In this document: in pieces, positions 58,189-62,500 of the stretch
Layout of the letters: the number at the start of each line of letters is the position of its first letter
How positions within the stretch are numbered: position 1 is the stretch's first letter
Origin: Halisarca cf. caerulea
Lineage: Eukaryota; Porifera; Demospongiae; Chondrillida; Halisarcidae
Assembly: GCA_963170055.1 (NCBI GenBank)
Contig: CAUJGJ010000004.1
Coordinates: 1,547,612-1,610,111, forward strand
Length of the DNA stretch: 62,500 nt
Direction of reading: 5' to 3'
Translations under genes and position numbers: made by a program
The notes under the pieces: model-generated
What the model was told of the DNA's origin: nothing
What the model saw: the letters and a program-made list of their open reading frames with translations, nothing else
Databases searched by the model: none

Positions 58189-58256
58189 TCTATCCATCTA
58201 TCTATCTATCTATCTATCTATCTGTATATATCTATATATATATATATATATATATA

Positions 58257-58336
<80 letters not shown>

Positions 58337-58346
58337 CATATATATA
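58188..58346. repeat. (ATCT)n-(AT)n compound microsatellite
   Basis: TATC tetranucleotides followed by a long AT run. Confidence 0.96.
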
Positions 58347-58352
58347 CATGTA

Positions 58353-58525
58353 CAGTCAACTCTGATTTATCCGACACTGGTTTATCCGGAAATCTCAGTT
58401 ATCCGACACTCAGGTGTGAATCTCCATCATCAAGTTGTGTACAATCCACCCTGATTTATCCAACACCTGGTTTATCTGACACATTTATGGGTAACAGATG
58501 GTGTCGGATAAACCAGAGCTCACTG
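58353..58525. mobile_element. pogo/Tigger-like MITE, TA-flanked
   Basis: TA-CAGTCAACTCTGATTTATCC ... GATAAACCAGAGCTCACTG-TA. Related to 1430-1607 through TTATCCGACACTGGTTTATC-type blocks. Confidence 0.75.
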
Positions 58526-58554
58526 TATATACATTTGTATATAGATACATGCAT

Positions 58555-58900
<346 letters not shown>

Positions 58901-59012
58901 ATGCTCCATATCACGCACAGGAAGGGTGATAACTTATATATCTCCTGTAAACGCTCATTTCAGGGGGGAGTATAGTTATGGCGGGAATCCTTGCAAGAGA
59001 AGCGGCGGAGTC

Positions 59013-59198
59013 ATGAGTTCGCTCCAGGCTTGTTTTTGTCTTTGCGATACCGAATATGCGGAATGTTCCTGTCCAAACTTTGATAGTTGTAGCAAATGTC
59101 AGTGTGAGTGCTTACCGAAGCCTGCTGCGAAGAAAAAGCGATCAGACCTCCTAATGAAAGATCCAGAAAGATTCAAGTATATCCAGCAAAGATTCTGA
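59013..59198 (+). CDS. Small Cys-rich ORF (61 aa), unrecognised
   Basis: MSSLQACFCLCDTEYAECSC, then PNFDSCSKCQCECLPKPAAK and KKRSDLLMKDPERFKYIQQR. Twelve or so cysteines come first, followed by a basic tail. No signal peptide. The sequence continues with more frame-broken coding-like text to ~59515, so it may be the start of a decayed transposon gene rather than a free peptide. Confidence 0.35.
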   Translation: MSSLQACFCLCDTEYAECSCPNFDSCSKCQCECLPKPAAKKKRSDLLMKDPERFKYIQQRF

Positions 59199-59700
59199 CA
59201 AACTCTAGAAGAGTTTTGTCCCTGGTCTAGAGTTGGTCAAAGACAAAATTGGTCTCCTAAAGTATTTTCTGAATGAAAAAAGGCTCTAGAAGATGCCAGC
59301 CTAGAACTCTGTCCCGGCGACCTCCTAGAATGCGTCATACCTGCATGAAAACCTCTCTAAGTGGCTGCCTCTATACACCGACACCTATTTCTCAGTTGTT
59401 ATCTGGAATACTAAGACACATGAGAGAAATTAACCCAGCGTGTCCAAATTTTCTCAATAAAAAGGACCATCGTTTCAAGCTCCTCCAGAACTGTTTAGAC
59501 AACTATTATCACTAACTGAGGATCATGAACATAGGTACGGATATCAAACATGCTGAAATTTCTTCAAAAGTGAAGAATCAGTATTATTGCTATGGGAATC
59601 TGGAAATATGGGAATTTATTCCCCACAAGCCTTGTTCTATGCTGTATTCTTCTTAAATGGGAAGAATTTCTCCTTGAGGGGCAGGGAAGAGCACAGATCC
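59199..59700 (+). other. Coding-like but frame-broken sequence
   Basis: Pieces such as ALEDASLELCPGDLLECVIP appear between stops. Possibly the continuation of the Cys-rich ORF. No family recognised. Confidence 0.3.
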
Positions 59701-59712
59701 CTTAAGCTGTCG

Positions 59713-60785
<1,073 letters not shown>

Positions 60786-60787
60786 AT

Positions 60788-60936
60788 TATGTATGTATGT
60801 ATGTATGTATGTATGTATGTATGGAGGTATGTGCATGTATGTAGGTATGTATATATGTATGTATGTATGTAGGTATGTACACGTATGTAGGTATGTATGC
60901 ATATATATGTATGTCCGTGTGTGTGTGTATGTGTGA

Positions 60937-60996
<60 letters not shown>
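60788..60996. repeat. (ATGT)n then (TG)n array
   Basis: ATGT/AGGT tetranucleotides followed by a TG run directly before the LINE fragment. Confidence 0.95.
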
Positions 60997-60998
<2 letters not shown>

Positions 60999-61004
60999 TA
61001 TACA

Positions 61005-61910
61005 CCTACTGGGAATAAAGAAGGCATCAGATGATCCCTCCAATCCTGTCAACTTCCGCCCCATCACCCTCACATCCTATGTGAGCAAGGTGTACACCTG
61101 CCTGGTGAAGAGAAGGTGGTTTGCCTACATGGTTGACAATGGTTTCCTTAACACTGCCACACAGAATGCCTTCGTCGACAGGGTGCCTGGCTGTTTTGAA
61201 CATCAACTGAAGATGCTGTCCATCATTCAGGAGGCTCAGAGAAGGCGGAAGTCTCTTTGCGTCTGTTGGATTGACCTAGCAAATGTATTTGGTAGTGTGC
61301 ACCATGATTTGATCACCTTTCTGTTGGTGTGTGAATTTTCAGGGCATGCGGCCCAAAACTGGTACAAGGCCATCTTAAGCCTCCCAGAATGGTGCTTCAA
61401 TTCAAGTTTGCACTCAACCCAGTGACGGACACTCTTCCACACAATGGTCAAGTGGAAGAAGCTGTCTTCGTCAAAATACCAGCTCTGTGGAGAGCAACAA
61501 TCTCTGGCCCATGTCCTGAACTCCTGCCAGAAGGCACTTAGCCTATGTCTTTACAGTTTGAGACATAATGACCTCCTACATGTTATCGTGGACTTTGCCC
61601 TTCGCCTTCTGTCTGAGGGGATGCACCTCACTGCTGACCTGTAGTACACCTTCCGTCAGGACATCACAAACACAGACCTCCGACCTGACATTGTCATCTG
61701 GGACAGTCAAGTCATCTACCTTGTGGAACTGACTGTTCTGTTTGAGGCAAACATTGATGATGCAGTTGTGAGATAGGTCCATCACTACCAGGACCTCCGT
61801 GATACTTGTGCCCTCTCTTGATCATCTTCCATCATCACACTGGAGGTTGGTTCAAGGGGTTTTCTATGCATGGAGGGGTTCCAGAAGCTCTACTAACTGC
61901 TGCGAGCCAA
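61005..61910 (+). pseudogene. Degenerate non-LTR retrotransposon RT and C-terminal domain
   Basis: RT text: KKASDDPSNPVNFRPITLTS, then NTATQNAFVDRVPGCFEHQL and LCVCWIDLANVFGSVHHDLI (motif with the first catalytic Asp). Then a zinc-knuckle-like CGEQQSLAHVLNSCQK and DLRPDIVIWDSQVIYLVELT. Stops and shifts break it, and the YADD box was not seen. Confidence 0.8.
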
Positions 61911-62290
61911 ACGTAGTGACATCCACATTTTTGAACTAGACATCATTACTAGGCATGTCATTGTATCATCATATGATGTTTGGTGCAAACGTAACTGGTG
62001 CATGACATTGTGCTTAATGTTGTCCTGTTACCATCTGCAACTTGTCTCTCCAAGGCATATGATATTTTTCCTTTTTCTGCTTTTTTAGTCTGCTATTTAA
62101 CCATTTCTACCCAGGCCACTTAACCATACTGTGCATGTTTGTCGACAAAACATTTTTGGCATGTTAAGTGTACCTGTCATGTCACCTTGTAAATATATAC
62201 TGTAGTTTAGGATTTCCCTTTTTTGTATGCATGCCTACCATGCAGTCTTCAGTACTGGTCTATTGATAATAATGATTGGTGACATGTGAA
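61911..62290. other. 3' flank of the LINE fragment, no gene seen
   Basis: No coding frame. Possibly LINE 3' UTR leading into TG-rich sequence. Confidence 0.4.
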
Positions 62291-62298
62291 AAACAAGT

Positions 62299-62433
62299 GT
62301 GTGTGCGTGTGTGTATGCGTGCGTGCCTGCGTGCATGCGTACGTGTGTGTGTATCTGTGTGTGCATGTGTGCAAGAGTATTTCTTTTGTTTTTCAGCTCA
62401 GCAATTGTTAGCAATGATTGAATGTGTGTGTGA

Positions 62434-62473
<40 letters not shown>

Positions 62474-62500
62474 GTGTATGTGTGTGTGTGTGTGTGTGTG
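62299..62500. repeat. (TG)n-rich sequence to window end
   Basis: Two TG-rich arrays (62299-62372 and 62425-62500) with CAGCTCAGCAATTGTTAGCA between them. Confidence 0.9.

Noticed and set aside
62299..62500. CRISPR-like or phage-like regularity of repeats
   Set aside because: Simple-sequence DNA in a eukaryotic intron-bearing genome; no spacers or cas genes.

Overview
This is nuclear DNA from an animal. Coding sequence lies in many short exons with GT-AG introns (one clear GC-AG), there are no bacterial operon features, and microsatellites and transposon debris are abundant. The single host gene is a WD40 kinesin of the KIF21 type, a metazoan-type family. The transposon gene types recall those common in sponges and cnidarians, so an early-branching metazoan such as a demosponge is my best guess; the sequence alone does not prove it. 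LAYOUT: About 1.99-36.37 kb, minus strand, holds a KIF21-like kinesin: motor exons at 36.4-25.0 kb, coiled-coil exons at 24.8-8.2 kb, linker exons at 7.8-6.7 kb and WD40 exons at 6.1-2.0 kb. The first exon (start codon), a switch-I motor exon and the first half of WD blade 1 were not found. The copy also carries a 1-nt frameshift near 11.02 kb and an in-frame TAG near 10.226 kb. Its introns are filled with (CA/TG)n arrays, Tc1-, hAT- and pogo-like remnants, a BEN-like pseudogene, LINE fragments, a 34-bp satellite and long palindromes. About 37.58-45.13 kb is a 7.56-kb DNA transposon with ~104-bp terminal inverted repeats beginning CACTA and ending TAGTG. It carries two divergent, intron-rich and apparently intact genes that share a 133-bp promoter region: a 571-aa SAM-domain protein (minus, 6 exons) and a 903-aa C2H2 plus tnp2/CACTA-like DDE transposase (plus, 11 exons). 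About 47.4-49.0 kb holds an AT-rich repeat block, a long palindrome and a Crypton-like N-terminal ORF. About 49.72-52.39 kb is a second TIR element with TA target duplication: an intact HIRAN-like plus Ulp1 (C48) protease gene convergent with a pogo/Tigger-like transposase that seems to have lost its catalytic centre. From 54.1 kb to the end there are a decayed Ty3/gypsy pol fragment, a 540-bp TG array, AT/GATA arrays, a pogo-like MITE, a small Cys-rich ORF and a decayed LINE. HOW THE GENES RELATE: The kinesin is the only recognisable host gene. Everything else is mobile. The two notable systems are the SAM-protein/CACTA-transposase pair and the protease/Tigger pair, where an accessory gene travels with, or outlives, the transposase inside one set of terminal repeats.
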